Origin: Cristatella mucedo
Lineage: Eukaryota > Bryozoa > Phylactolaemata > Cristatellidae
Direction: 5' to 3'
Length of the DNA: 64,000 bases
Assembly (NCBI GenBank): GCA_009760855.2
Contig: WPIO01000053.1
Location: 209,501 to 273,500 of the forward strand
The notes beneath the pieces were generated by a model, which had not been told where the DNA came from, did no database searches, and was given only the letters and a program-made list of their open reading frames with translations. Positions 44,143 to 56,288 of this stretch are shown here, piece after piece. The number at the start of each line of letters is the position of its first letter. The first letter of the stretch is position 1. The position numbers and the translations under genes are program-made.

Positions 44143-44520
44143 CTGCAACAAGTGGAGACCAATCAGACACGGGCTGCACACAAACACAGAAAGACACGAT
44201 CGATCGGAAGCATCAGATCATAGGACACTGCGCACTCGTAGGCTCGTAGGTACATGCACAATGCTACACAAAGGACTCGTTTGTTCCTATAGGTGTGGTG
44301 CTGCCCACATGGGGCCTGCTGATGGCTTTCGACAAAGCATACAGAAGAATACATCACCAATGTATATGCACTATTTACTAAATGCATGCTTAATATCCTG
44401 TACACGTGAAAATACTATTTACAGGGAAAATAATTCAACATGGGGTCAGGCCTCCATGGTTTTTAATAACCTCTCTTATATGCCATGGCTTAGAGTAGGT
44501 CAACCTCTTACAAGTCTCAG

Positions 44521-44720
44521 GGGTAATATTACTGTATTAATAATAATACTGTTTTATAATAATTATATTACTGCATAATATTATATTACGATTATTACAA
44601 TACAATAATACATATTATATTACTATTATAATATTATATATTACTATTATATTACTATAATATAATTTTGCTATTATAAATATTATACATTACCATATAG
44701 ATTAATATTATTTTACTCCA
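44521..44720. repeat. AT-rich low-complexity tract
   Basis: Almost pure A/T with repeated ATTACTATTATA and TAATATTATA units, in the large NKAIN-like intron. Confidence 0.8.
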
Positions 44721-45854
44721 TTACTGCAGCCAGCTGAATAGCTCCTCCAGAGCAGCTAGCAGCTGGCACAGCATTTGACATCAGCTTCATTACATTACAT
44801 TACACCGCCCCAACCGATCTTAAAAATGCTCTATAGGATTTACACCAAGCGACTGAATCAGCCAACTCGTGAATGACGGCTGCTTCAGCAAAAACCTTTT
44901 ACAAGCTTTCGATGAGCGTTTCTGGGGTCATCGTCCTGCTTCCAAATTCTAGCACTGGAAGCCCAGCTTTTTTCCAATATCACTAAATTCTCTCTTATGT
45001 TGCTATACAAATGCCTTATTATTATCATTATTATTGCCCTTACTATCCTTCCACGATCGCCGTACAGAACAGGATAAAGGGCGTGAAACAAGTACATTGT
45101 AAACCTTTAGTGGACAATGGGCTAACCAAATAATAAAATAATAAATGAATAAGTTGCAAAGTTATAAACCTGTAGTGGACAATGGGCTGGCAAGTGACCC
45201 TGTCGTTTTTGTGCCTGCGCACTTGTCGAGTCTACGATTCAGTGCATGTTACTTCGGCCAGAGGTCCCATAGATCGGCGGCGTCCTGAGCGTCTTCCTCT
45301 TTGCTTTAGCTTGCTGCCCTACTCATGGCACTCGGTTCCTACTGCATGCTTGACGATGAACCGAAGAAATGCCTTATAACGAAATCTCCATGGAGATTTT
45401 ATTCTCTTAGGGTGTTAAACAAAGGCTGACTATTATTATTATTATTATTATGGCAAAAAAGAAAGAGGTCAATGTTTCTGACCCTAGGATGGACCTAGCC
45501 TGCTGTTGACATTGAGCAAATCTCTGCCCACAGCAAGGCGCAGCAGCAGCTGCAGGACCATGTATCCTTGCTACCATCAAGCTGTACTTACTAAGCCTCT
45601 GCCACTAAGGTGCTTAAAAAAATCCTACTGGCTAGAAGGCACTGTCACCATGTCGACAGCAGGCTGTATGCCAGGCGAATGCTACCTGCCAGTCAGATCG
45701 GCTCAGCGACCAATCAAAGTTCCCTGACAAGTTCTGCCTAATGCACTGCCAGTCACCTGGGCACACAGCTGCTGCTTGCCTAATATACGGCCCACTTCCA
45801 TCAACCCAGAGCAGCTCACATCTGCCAACTCCCCAACCCGACCAAACTTAATCT
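44721..45854. other. NKAIN-like intron, no exon seen
   Basis: Contains two ATT-tailed remnants (about 44998-45035 and 45380-45452). The latter carries CTCCATGGAGAT before its tail. No gene. Confidence 0.4.
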
Positions 45855-46760
45855 GATGTATCTGCATCTGTAACTCGACAAAGCCACAAAGACTATGTGA
45901 GTGATATGCAGGAGAGTTTTGCATAGCGCACTCACAGCTTAAGTGGCTTTCGGTACAAATTCGGTAGCCAACAGGTGTCATCTCATGCAACAAAGAGAAA
46001 GTGGGAGGCATAGCAGAGGCAGGAGGTCAGTTTAGGTAGCAAGCAACATGCAAGTAGTAGGACGGCTACAAAGGATGTTCTATAGTCGGCAGCACGAGAG
46101 AAGATGTCGTTGTGTAAGAATTGTGGAAGTGAGTTCCACAGTATAGGACCTGCAGAGCAAAAGCTTCCATCGCCAACGGTCTTCAAGCAGAGGAATGGAA
46201 CAGCTAATTTATCGTCCACAGAGGACCTGAGGAGGCTGAAACTGGTGCACCAGTTTAGCTAGATATGGAAAAGCCAAGCTTCGGCGGGCCTTGTAGGTCA
46301 GCGTAACAACTTTCTTCTATAGCCATTGATCAATTGGCAGCCATCCTAGCTCTTTTAGCAAAAGAAACACATGGTCAAACCTCTGGAACTTGCAAACTAG
46401 CCTTGCAGCCGTATTCAAGGCCAGCTGCAGTGGCCTAGTGGCTTTTTAAAGTGGCCCAGCTAAAAGGGAATTACAATAATCAAACTGAGGCAGAACTAAG
46501 GAGCTAGTCAAATTGCTTGCAAGCCATAGTGGAAGACAGTTCCTAATCTTAGATAGGGTTCGGACGTGATGGCTGGCTGTGGAAGCAGTCTTTTTAATAA
46601 GGCTTACAAAATTTAGGCAGCTATCAAAGACCACACCTAAATTCCAAGCACAATGTGATGGTCGTACCACTTATTAGAAGAGCAAAGTCACGTAGTTCAG
46701 CCACATGCCTGATGTGTTCTATGAGTAGCACTTCAATTTTATCGTTGCTAAAGTTTAGGG
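45855..46760 (-). mobile_element. R1 LINE, long diverged copy
   Basis: The minus strand reads the R1 reverse-transcriptase end (AWNLGVVFDSCLNF, LKTVGDGSFCSAGPILWNSL) and a degraded 3' UTR. Confidence 0.82.
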
Positions 46761-47040
46761 AAGTTTTCTGACACCTGGGATGGCCAGGCAAGCATTCAGT
46801 TTATCAGCTGCTGCAAGCAGATTCCGAAATCTAAATGAGAAATGCAGCTGAATATGGTCAGCATAAAAGCAATAGCCGAATCCATGGGATGTCTGCCTAT
46901 GATGCGATGTCTGCCTAGACACTAAATCGAAGGGTTGGTGTGCTCTGTGCCATCCAGCCACACAATCCTTTCCCTAGGCTCTCTGTCTCTGTCTCTCTCT
47001 TTCTCCGTCTGTCTCTGCCTCCCTCCATCTCTGTCTGTCT

Positions 47041-47044
<4 letters not shown>

Positions 47045-47128
<84 letters not shown>
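47045..47128. repeat. (CT)n microsatellite
   Basis: About 42 uninterrupted CT units; it abuts related CTGT-type repeats from 46980. Confidence 0.95.
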
Positions 47129-47132
<4 letters not shown>

Positions 47133-47251
47133 TTTCTTTTTCTCTCGACTCTCCTTAGCGACCCAGTTCTGATATTCAAACTGTAATAAGAGCAACAAGA
47201 ATGGCACGATGCATGCACTAAGCTGCACAGACCAGACAAGCAACCACTCAC

Positions 47252-47389
47252 AATCGACGTGATTTTCAGACGTTGCTGAATGACGCCAAAAAGGCAAACA
47301 ATGGTGAAGATGATGTGACAGAAGTTAATTAGAATCGGCAGCCACAGGAATCCGAGGAAGCTGAAGACTTGATCGAGGACTGTGACAGC
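47252..47389 (-). CDS. NKAIN-like exon (second membrane span)
   Basis: A 138-bp exon, acceptor AAATTTGCAG and donor ATT|GTGAGT, phase 0 at both ends. It encodes [20 protein letters not shown] then [19 protein letters not shown], matching the conserved Q-V/I-F-x-F-L-G-x-W-x-P-I-L-x-N-F-x-H-I segment of the family. The first coding exon (TM1) was not found; it should lie to the right of 47.4 kb. Confidence 0.87.
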
Positions 47390-47399
47390 CTGCAAATTT

Positions 47400-47429
47400 A
47401 TATATATATATATGTGTATAAGTATATAT

Positions 47430-47510
<81 letters not shown>

Positions 47511-47521
47511 TGTGTGTGTGT
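47400..47521. repeat. (AT)n and (GT)n microsatellite
   Basis: A short TATA run then a long GT run, immediately intronic to the NKAIN-like exon at 47252-47389. Confidence 0.95.
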
Positions 47522-47995
47522 TAGTGGGCTGGCACATAATAAGACGTGGCCTAAAGAAAACCGACAGCGCACTCAGCGAGCGAACGCGACAAATCAAGAG
47601 CATGCTCAAATGCAGTAGTAAGGGGAACCAAGGAATGGAGCGCTCACTAGCACAGGCACACCCGCATGCACGCACACTCGCTGGCGCCTAAACACAGGAG
47701 AGCGTGCCGCTGAGTGCCAGCACACCAGGCGGCTAACAGGCGCCTGCTGCCGAGTCAGCTAACGATCGATTGCCTGATTGGCTGAGAACATCGAGATGCC
47801 AAGTATCAGTCGCATCTGTGTCGAAAGCCACGCCGACAGACGAATTTCTAGGGTGCAGTCAAACATGGCTCATACGCCTCGGAGAGCGCCTGCCGAGAAA
47901 AAAGTGTCACGTGGTTTCCCTGCCGACGGCTGAACAATGGCTGACAATTTAGGACAATTAGCATTTGCTTTGAAACACGGCCGCACTTTCGCCGT

Positions 47996-48610
47996 ATAAT
48001 GTAATGCAATATAACATAACCGGCTATAACTCATCAAAGCCGCAAAGATTATGTGGGTGCTATGCACGAGAGTTTTGTACAGAGCCTCACTCGAAGCCTA
48101 AGCGGCTTTCGGTACCCATTCGGTAGCCAACAGACTTCATTTCATGCAAAAAAGAGGAAGCCAGAAGCATAGCTGAGTCAGGATGACAGTCGATTGCCGT
48201 GCGAGGGTTTGGCCCGGTGGCTAAGGGGCACGCCTCGAGCCAATGCCAAGGTGAATGAATTTGACGACCGAGGTCGTGGACGCAAGCCACCATGGCAAAT
48301 GTGAAGCATCTGATTAGTGATTGGGTTCTCTTAGGGGTCTATACAAATGAATCATACTAGTGAGTAACGTGGAAGTAGCAGCTCATGGCGGCTGGAAAGG
48401 ATGTGCCATTATCAGCAACAGGAGAGTAGATGCAGTTTCATAAGAAATGTAAACGTAAGTTTTTCACAGTCTATGACCGGCAGAGCCAACGTTTTCTGCC
48501 GCCCAAACTTGTTTAAGCATAGTAATGGTCTGGGTAATTTATTGCCGATAGAGAGCCTGAGGGCACGAGGAGGCTTGAATCTGGTGCAGCAGTTCAGCTA
48601 TGTACACAGT
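47996..48610 (-). mobile_element. Diverged R1 copy split by an S1 SINE
   Basis: R1 3' end from about 47996 (TATAATGTAATGCAATATAA) to 48205. S1-like sequence occupies 48210-48355, and R1 internal sequence (AGTAACGTGGAAGTAGCAG) resumes to about 48610. Confidence 0.65.
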
Positions 48611-50348
48611 ACACGAGCCGCTAGCCCGAAGTCTGGCTGCCTGGCTGCCCGGGCCGGCTGTGCGTGGGTCAGACAGCTAACTAGATGATTGGAAAGGATG
48701 GAAGCAGTCTCACTATTAGCAGCCTTTAGTGGATAGCACGACCGCTGGCAACGAGCGCTTCCCACGGAGCACGCTATATTAGAAAAGAGGAGGCCAAAAG
48801 ACTGCATTCTGCAGACGGCTGCAATCTGCAACTTAGCAGATCTAGTGCAGATGGAACCAAGCTCAGAGCACTACGTAAATTATATTAATAATAATTACAT
48901 AACATTTGCGCAGCAATCTACGAGAACCAAATCCCTACCTACCTAGGCACTTTGCATAAAGTAGAAACGCAAGCAAGTCAATTGGTTAGTGATAGCACAC
49001 ACAGTGTCAGCATGCATAAGCACGTATAAGCACACTCCTTTGCAGCAAAAACAGAGTGCCTGGATAAATATTTAGCTCTCCTAAAGTTCCAGACAGATAT
49101 CTTACTTTCGTTATTTTAATTCTTATGAAGGACAATTCACACGGTCGAAGCAATTACTGTGAGACACAGGTGGGTATTTAGCAGCTTTTTTTTTACCACG
49201 TCACGGATGTCAAGACGTCAGCGGGTAGTGAGCTCACCGTTTTCCTAGCATTCTGAAGCAGCATCAGTGGCTGAGGGGGGAGGTGCTACTGGGCGTGGCA
49301 TGGAGCTGGGCACGGCAGGACTGAAGGCGTGGCAATGTGCAAGCACATTCTCAAGCAGACAGGTCGCCTACGCACAACAGCGATAACTCGACGCTCGGAG
49401 AAGGAAGCAGGAGCGAGCTGCGCCAGCCGCAGGCGGCGCCAAGGAAGTGCAGCTGGTGGTACTCTGGAGCACTCTCGGCAGTCGGAGATCCGGCGGCCAG
49501 TCACGTGAGCAAGATATCGATCCAGAGGCAACGAACCAGACAACGAACACCATTGTTCGAGGTCTCTGCAGTGACTGGGTTGCACAGGAAATTAGCAGCA
49601 CCTGCAGCGGCCTCAACCAGAGGTAGCATAAATTCAAACCAGCAGCTTGAGCTAGAAGAACGAGCATCCAACTGCACCGTGCAACTGACATTGCTCTCTT
49701 TTTATGGCTTCTTGCACACATCCATCCACCCACTCGTGGCCTAAAAAAAAAATCTGATAATCCATGGGCGGCTTCGAAAATTGATATCTACCGACTCCGA
49801 CTAAGGAAGTGGGCGATCGACATTCAAGAACGTTAAACTTAGGGTTCGACTCGACTCGGCTGGGGTGGGGGCCGGTTGGGGCAGGGGATAACTAAGCAGT
49901 GAGTGACTAGAGGACACGGGCCCCAAATACATGGCCTGACTGCCTTTAATCAAACGACAGTGCCTGCAAATGAAAAAGTGATCTACAGAGAGATCTACAG
50001 GGCCTAAATCGATGCTGGCTTTTAAAAGCACTTTCCTTCTACCGAAAGCCGTGTCGGACACAGTTGAAAAATGGCTATTTCTAGCTCTGTGCGAGTCATA
50101 AAGTGACAGACACTAACGAGTGCAGAATTCGAGGAGAAAGCTTGAACTGAGAGCTGCATTAGCTGCACCGCTCTGACTCAGCACTGAGCGTAACACCATA
50201 GGGGGACTAGGTCGCAATGACGCACAATTGGCAACACCCGTACGCTGGCGACCCGAGTACGCCTCCGGGTACAACGCCTGCGAGTGGACTCGTGGCGGCA
50301 GCAATCGATGCAGCGCCGATCGCGCGCCTTTGGCGGGACGGATCATTT
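48611..50348. other. Host DNA, no exon identified
   Basis: May hold the missing first NKAIN-like exon. I saw no convincing match to a TM1-coding exon with a phase-0 donor. An R2-like scrap lies near 48990-49075. Confidence 0.35.
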
Positions 50349-50563
50349 AATGCTGTAGAGCTATTCTGAATTTTGAACAGAATGAGTGGCTGAGTCGCTA
50401 ACGACAAGTACGAGGGCTATAATGCTGAAGGGATATTCTGAATTTTGAACAGAATGAGTGGCTGAGTCACTAACGACAAGTACGAGGGCTATAATGCTGA
50501 AGAACTATTCTAAATTTTGAACGGAATGAGTGGCTGAGTCACTAACGACAAGTACGAGGGCTA
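50349..50563. repeat. Three-copy 72-bp tandem repeat
   Basis: Copies start at 50349, 50421 and 50493, each beginning AATGCTG and ending TACGAGGGCTA. Each contains ATTCTGAATTTTGAACAGAAT or a close variant, whose ends (ATTCTG and CAGAAT) are inverted repeats. It lies about 540 bp upstream of TACO1. Confidence 0.92.
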
Positions 50564-51103
50564 GCCACCGTTGTACGTAGACGCGAGCCGTCAAAGTTCC
50601 TCGAGCCACAGTGCCGAAGTCTGCTCCTCGCATGTACGCTAGCCTCAGCGTATCAGACAGCTAATACGAGGATACGCACGCGCTTTTTTCCGAATCCGTC
50701 GCTAATCCTGGCCGACAGCGGCTACAGAGGCGCCCTAATCAACAGCAGAAAAGCCACCGGACTAACGCCGGATAGCTGGAACCAAACTGCAAAGAGCGAC
50801 GCCAGATATTTACAGGATGACGTGGGAAATTCTTACCAAGATGAGTGCACACGTCGTCACGACGGCTGCTCGCGACGAGCAGCATTCCATAACCGAGATA
50901 TTGCCGTCGGTAACATGTACCACAGATGACAGCGGAAGCCAGCCCCAAATAGCGCCGAGAACAAAAGCTAAAAATAACGGACTCGCTGTGTCGTTCTGCC
51001 TCCCGTATCTAGCGCTCCGGCGTGGACGTGCGAGGGTCCAAGCCGTAAATGCGGTAGAGCGAACGTTTCAAGGCGCCAAGTATCATCTCAGCACACGGCT
51101 GCT

Positions 51104-51913
51104 ATGATGATTCTGAACTTTATCGTCAGGAGCTGCGCTTCCAAATCTGTTCCCACGTATTCTGCCAAAGCCGGCTACGCGGGACATAGCAAGTGGCAGA
51201 ACATTCGGCACATAAAAGCGGCCAATGACCACCATCGATCCACGCTGACGATGAGGATTGCTTCTAAAATTAAGCTCGCCGTCAGGATCGGCGGCAGTGC
51301 CGATCCGAAGGCCAACGGCGAGCTCGCCAGAGCCATCGCCGAAGCGTACGCCAACGACGTGCCCAAGCTGACCATCGAGGGTGCCCTCAAGCAGGCGCTG
51401 TCCAGCCAGGAGTCGGGCAGCAGGTACGTGGTGGAAGCCAAGGGGCCCGGCGGATGCTTTTTCATGCTTGACTGCTTCACCGATAGGCAGCGCCTGACGC
51501 GCGACACCATCCAGAACATACTGAAGAAGCACGGGGGCACGGTCCTCGACTCGGGCTCCATCTCTTACGCGTTCGAGGAGAAGGGGCTCGTGAGCGCCTA
51601 CAAGCCCAGCGCCGACCTCGGCGCCGCCGAGGAGGATGCGATACAGGCCAACGCCGAGGAGGTTGATCTGGTCGTCAACGAGAGCGGCAGAGCGTTCTTT
51701 CAGTTTGTCTGCGATCCGTTCTCGTTGAACTCGGTGCGCGACTCGATCCAGAAGGCCAGCTACACCGTGTCCGAGGCCGCGATCGGCTACGTCCCGAAGA
51801 TGTACCAGCGACTGACCGACGAGCAGCTCAGCTCGGCCGTCGCTTGCATTGACAAGCTCGAGGAAACTGTCGAGGCTCTGAGGAAAGTGTACGATAACAT
51901 TGACGCTGCCTAG
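51104..51913 (+). CDS. TACO1: TACO1 / YebC-family translational activator (mitochondrial)
   Basis: An intact intronless frame of 269 codons. After a short, basic, Ser/Ala-containing N-terminus suited to mitochondrial import comes the YebC family signature AGHSKWQNIRHIKAAND. Further blocks follow: a DVPKLTIEGALKQAL helix, the GPGGCFFMLDCFTD strand, NILKKHGGTVLDSGSISYAF and IGYVPKMYQRLTDEQ near the end. TACO1 binds mitochondrial COX1 mRNA or the ribosome and is needed for cytochrome c oxidase subunit I translation; bacterial YebC relieves ribosome stalling. Two start codons are adjacent (51104 and 51107). ATTAAA near 52127 could serve as polyadenylation signal. Length and conservation suggest a functional gene. 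Confidence 0.95.
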   Translation: MMILNFIVRSCASKSVPTYSAKAGYAGHSKWQNIRHIKAANDHHRSTLTMRIASKIKLAVRIGGSADPKANGELARAIAEAYANDVPKLTIEGALKQALSSQESGSRYVVEAKGPGGCFFMLDCFTDRQRLTRDTIQNILKKHGGTVLDSGSISYAFEEKGLVSAYKPSADLGAAEEDAIQANAEEVDLVVNESGRAFFQFVCDPFSLNSVRDSIQKASYTVSEAAIGYVPKMYQRLTDEQLSSAVACIDKLEETVEALRKVYDNIDAA

Positions 51914-52612
51914 CGCTTCGAGCCGATCCAATAAGGTGACACGAGCCAATTCTCCGTCGAAAGTTCGTGGTCCTTCCTGCTTATCAGCAGGGCTGTGCGT
52001 TCTCTCGGAGAGCTCGTGCGAATGCCGGTAGCCATGTTTGAGCACCCTTCGCAACACGAGCTATTGCCGTCTGCAGGCTGCGGTACTGACACGGCATGCA
52101 GCATCTGCATCGTCCCGTCGTATATTAAAGGCTGCGCCGTGCGGTAAATGCCGATTGCGTGTCTTGCTCAGTGGGAGTCCACTGGTAGGCACTAGCTGTC
52201 TGCTTGTGATGTGTGTGTGTTTGCATGCACTTTTCTGCATCAGTGACTGTGCATCTGCTACATTCTGTCCTTGAATTGATCTTACATGACGAATGATGCT
52301 GGTCAAGTTGGCTGCGGCCCTTAGCAACTAGAACGGTGTGGTCTTGCCAAGACCTTACCATGCCTAGGTGCCCAGATGCTCATGGACTTATCTAAGGGGG
52401 CAAGTAGGCTCCACCCTTTGGAACCCGCTGCAGGTGCGATTTCAGCCTTTCAATAATTGAATGGTCAATGTATGGCTCCTTTGATTTAATCCTAGAATTT
52501 TGTTTGCCATGACCCACTCTGTAAACTAAATGTCGACGTTGAGCTCTGCTTTTAAACCTGAAGAGTGTGGCATTACACCGATGTATGCACGATGAATCGT
52601 GTTACATAAAAT

Positions 52613-52757
52613 ATAATTCATTTGTATAGCGCCCCAAGAGAACTTAATCTCTATTCAGGCGCTTCACATATGCCTCGGGGCTCGAGCCCACGACCTCAGC
52701 CAGACCTTGGTCGGGCGAGCACCTTAACCGCTGGACCAAACCAGCTCGGCATGTGGT
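52613..52757 (-). mobile_element. S1 SINE
   Basis: Minus strand reads the full head (GAGCTGGTTTGGTCCAGCGG) and the tail GCGCCTGAATAGAGATTAAG. Confidence 0.82.
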
Positions 52758-52884
52758 GCACCACTTCTTGCTCGAGCTGCTAGGTGCTTACGTCAGAAGG
52801 TACTTGTTCTTAGGCATTCTAGTTTGGCAGTGCTTTGTTTTCCATTTATAATCTAGTCATGTCTGAGTTGGCTTTGCTGCCAGT

Positions 52885-53120
52885 AATAATAATAATAATA
52901 CACTTGATAAAGCGCTACCAAAGAGCTCAATCTCTTTCTAGGCGCTTTTCATTTGCTGCTAACGAAACACGATCGAGTGGTGAGTCGTATGATGCTTGAT
53001 GAACAGCGTGGTTAGGGGTGACATCCGCAGGCTCAGCATGCAATGAATGATGATAATATAATACGACATCGTTATGGCACTTTAAAAAAACTCAATCTCT
53101 TTCACAAGGTACTTGCAGAT
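52885..53120 (-). mobile_element. R2 3' end plus second tail remnant
   Basis: AAT tail and hairpin at 52885-53045, then a more decayed R2-like tail (ACTCAATCTCTTTCACAAGG) at about 53050-53120. Confidence 0.72.
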
Positions 53121-53179
53121 GCTAGAAAGGGAAGCATGTACATTGCTTAGTGATAGCAGTAGATCACAGTGTTAGCATG

Positions 53180-54145
53180 CCTATGCATACAAGGAGCTGC
53201 GCAGCCAATTTGCCTACTTTCAGCTACTTAACATTGCTTAAATTTGGGCTCGCTTATACAGGGGTATTACATCTAAATTGGTTCCTGCATTCATGACACC
53301 CTCTCGACTTCGTAACCCACTTCTAGCTGGTCTATCGGCCTGTTTGATCAGGCGCTTACAGTTGGTGCAAAACTCTGCAGCTAGGCTTGTCTGTCCTGAG
53401 CGTCACAGTTGCCACAACTTCTCGCCGACCTGCACTGGCTCCGAGTCACGCAATGCGCATCGACTTCAGGGTTCTGTCACTCGCTTTTAGGTCCATTCAT
53501 TGTTTAGTTCTAGCCTACCTCTCAGGTCTACTCCCCCACCAGGCCAAGCATTGTACCACCGCTTTTCGGAATCCAACTGTTTACTGATACCTCGTACAAA
53601 CCTCAAATCTTGGAGACCGTGCCTTTAGTTTGTATGCTCCCAAACCCTGGAACTCACCCCTGACTTTCGTCACGACCTCTCCTGACTTGACCACATTTAA
53701 AATGAAACTACAATGCATCTATATATGACAGCATTTAGTGGTATGTTAGGTAAGGCAGTTGCTTTTCACGACCTCGATCCCGAGGTCGTGGGTTCGAATC
53801 CTCCAGTGGGTGATACTTTGTCGCTGCTGCAAGCAGCGGTGATCGCCGTAAATCGCTCCACTTTCGCTATACAGACGAGGCTGTAAAAGCAGCTAGTATT
53901 TTTTTTATTTAGTGGGTCCCTGTGATTCGTCCTTTATGTGCTTATGCATGCTGACACTGTGCATGCTGCTACTAACCAAATTTTCATGCTGACCCTGTGC
54001 ACGTCACCTCTAACCATGTTATGCTTGTTCTTTATCGAGCATGCTACCACTAACCATTCGATCGTGCTTCTTTCGTAGCAAATTTAAAGTGCATAGAAAG
54101 AGATTGAGTTCTCTGAGGGCGCTATATCAAATGTATTATTCTTGT
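53180..54145 (+). mobile_element. R2 LINE interrupted by S2 SINE
   Basis: C-terminal ORF remnants (IRRLQLVQNSAARLVC) and 3' UTR to the hairpin and tail at about 54085-54145, split at 53741. Confidence 0.83.
53741..53906 (+). mobile_element. S2 SINE with target-site duplication
   Basis: tRNA-like head, B box GTGGGTTCGAATCC and a T-rich end, flanked by the 8-bp direct repeat ATTTAGTG (53733-53740 and 53907-53914). Confidence 0.88.
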
Positions 54146-54289
54146 TCTTATTATAATTTAACCAATAATAGCTCTTGGTTGATTTTTGAATTCTGTTCCT
54201 TCAAGAGTTTGTCCGTGGTATCGAGCGTATCTTCGCACATACTGCTCGAACGGATAGTTCAAGAACTCGGAATTAGCTAACATTTTCCA

Positions 54290-55640
54290 ATGACGACTAC
54301 ACCAGCTTTTTCAGGCAAGCAGGTGGTATGATGGTTAGCCCTGTGGGGAAGTAGATATGATAGGTAGTCTGGAGCCAACAAATGAATAGACTTTGAAGTG
54401 ATTGACAGAAATGTGAAGTCGACACATTGCTTGTCTAGGAGCCAGTGCAGATCGGTGAGAAGTGGTGAGATGTTGCAACTGCAACACTCACGACAGGCAA
54501 GCCTGGTTGCAAAGTTTTGCACCAGCTGTAAGCGACTGGGTGTACATGCCGGTAGACCAGCTAGCAGCGAGTTACAGAAGTAGAGACGGGATGCCACAAA
54601 TGCACGAACCAATTTAGATGTAGTATCCCTGTCTAAGCAAGCCTGAATTGTAACAAGTTAGGTAGCTGAAAGTTGGTAGACTTGGCAGTGGAGCTGATGT
54701 GGTCGTCTAATGAAAGGTAACTTTGGAACATGACACCTACATTTGTGCAGATTCAACAGCAGATAATAATAATAATAATGCACTTGATAAAGTGCCCTTA
54801 GAGAACTCAATCTCTTTCTAGGCGCTTTACATTTGCTGCAAAGGGAAACGTGATTGAATGGTGAGTAATATCATGCTTGATAAACAACTTGAACAACATG
54901 GTTAGGGGTGACATGCACAGGGTCAGCATGAAAATGCGGTTAGTGGCAGCATGCACAGTGTCAGCACGCATAAGCACATTAAGGATGAATCACAGGGAAC
55001 ACATGCTTGTAGATTCGATTGTGAGCCTTTCCAATTTCTGAATCACCTGGTTTACCCATAACCCTAGTATTGGTTTGATCACCATTCAATTTATGAAAAT
55101 TTGCTGTCATCCGTGTGCAGATGTCATCAGTACACGCAGCAAGAGAGTTGAGAGAATTCGAGGTGCTCGGAGAGATCAAATCAAAGGTACTGAGTGTCAT
55201 TCGCATAGAAGTGAAAGCCCAGACTGTGTTCGGTAATGACATCAGCAAGAGGGAGAGTATATGCCGTGAAAAGAAACGGATCTAGCTCTGAGCCCTGAGA
55301 TACCCCATATTGCAGAGGTACCTCGGATGATTTTTGTCCATTCACATCAATTCTCTGGAGTCTCACTGAGATAAGACCTATACCATTGCAGTGCAGTGCC
55401 ATTGATGCCCAGGCGAGATGAGAGACGCTCAAGAAAGACTTGGCGATCGATAGCCGATCAAAAGCCGCCGAAAGATCGAGCAAACAAGCCAAGATACTCT
55501 TCCCTAGTCTGCATTCCTAAGTTGGTCCTTGTACACCCGAAGCAATGCTGACTCTGTGAAGTGATTACCTCTACAGCCAGACTGGAACTTAACCAGCAAG
55601 GTTTGAAATTGCAATATATGAGTTCAGCTGGTCTGCCACT
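54290..55640 (-). mobile_element. R2 LINE reverse transcriptase with nested R2 3' end
   Basis: The minus strand reads reverse-transcriptase blocks (LLDLSAAFDRLS, GVSQGSELDPFLFTAYTLPL, FHFYANDTQYL), then the C-terminal part. A separate R2 3' end with AAT tail at about 54763-54995 is inserted between them. Confidence 0.8.
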
Positions 55641-55676
55641 ACTCATTCCAGTGTCTTCGATAAATAAACAAATATA

Positions 55677-55817
55677 TAGAATTCATTTGTATAGCGTCCC
55701 GAGAGAACTGAATCTCTATTCAGCTGCTTCACGTATGCCTCGGAGCTCGAGCCCTCGACCTCAGCCAGACTTTGGCTTGGGCAAGCACCTCAACCGCTGG
55801 ACCAAACCAGCTCAGTT
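55677..55817 (-). mobile_element. S1 SINE
   Basis: Minus-strand head GAGCTGGTTTGGTCCAGCGG and R2-like hairpin tail. Confidence 0.8.
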
Positions 55818-55918
55818 GTACCTTCGATAGGAACGGCAGAAGAGAGACCGGCAGAAGTTGCTCAATTTCTCTTGGTCTTTATGGCTTTCTGGAGCTAGAG
55901 ATGGAGATACGTTGCTGT

Positions 55919-56206
55919 TGTATCTCCGTCAGTAACTCCACAAAGTCATAAAGACCATATGGGTGTTACGCAGGAGAGTTTTGTATAGCGCACTCACAGC
56001 CTAAGTGGCTTTCGGTACGCAACAAAGAGAAAGTGGGAGGCATAGCAGAGTTAGGAGAGCAGTTGAGGTAGTGAGTAGCATAGAAGTAGCAGTTCAGGAC
56101 CGCTGAAAAAGATGTGCCATAGTCGGCAGTTGGAGAGTAGATGTCGTTGCGTAAGAATTGTGGAAGCAAGTTCCACAGTCTAGGACCTGCAGAGCTAAAG
56201 CTTCTG
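55919..56206 (-). mobile_element. R1 LINE 3' end at the left border of element B
   Basis: Standard R1 3' region; it stops in TAAAGCTTCTG, where element-B-side sequence begins. Confidence 0.87.
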
Positions 56207-56288
56207 CGTTACATTGGTCTTGTGTTGCTGTTTAAAGTCGTAGCTTGCAGGCCTACAGTCTACTTCAGAGCTCTCTCACGTTTCGAGT

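Noticed and set aside
51083-52057. A 324-codon open frame on the minus strand
   Set aside because: It lies antisense to the clear TACO1 gene and has no recognisable motif; a shadow of GC-rich coding sequence.
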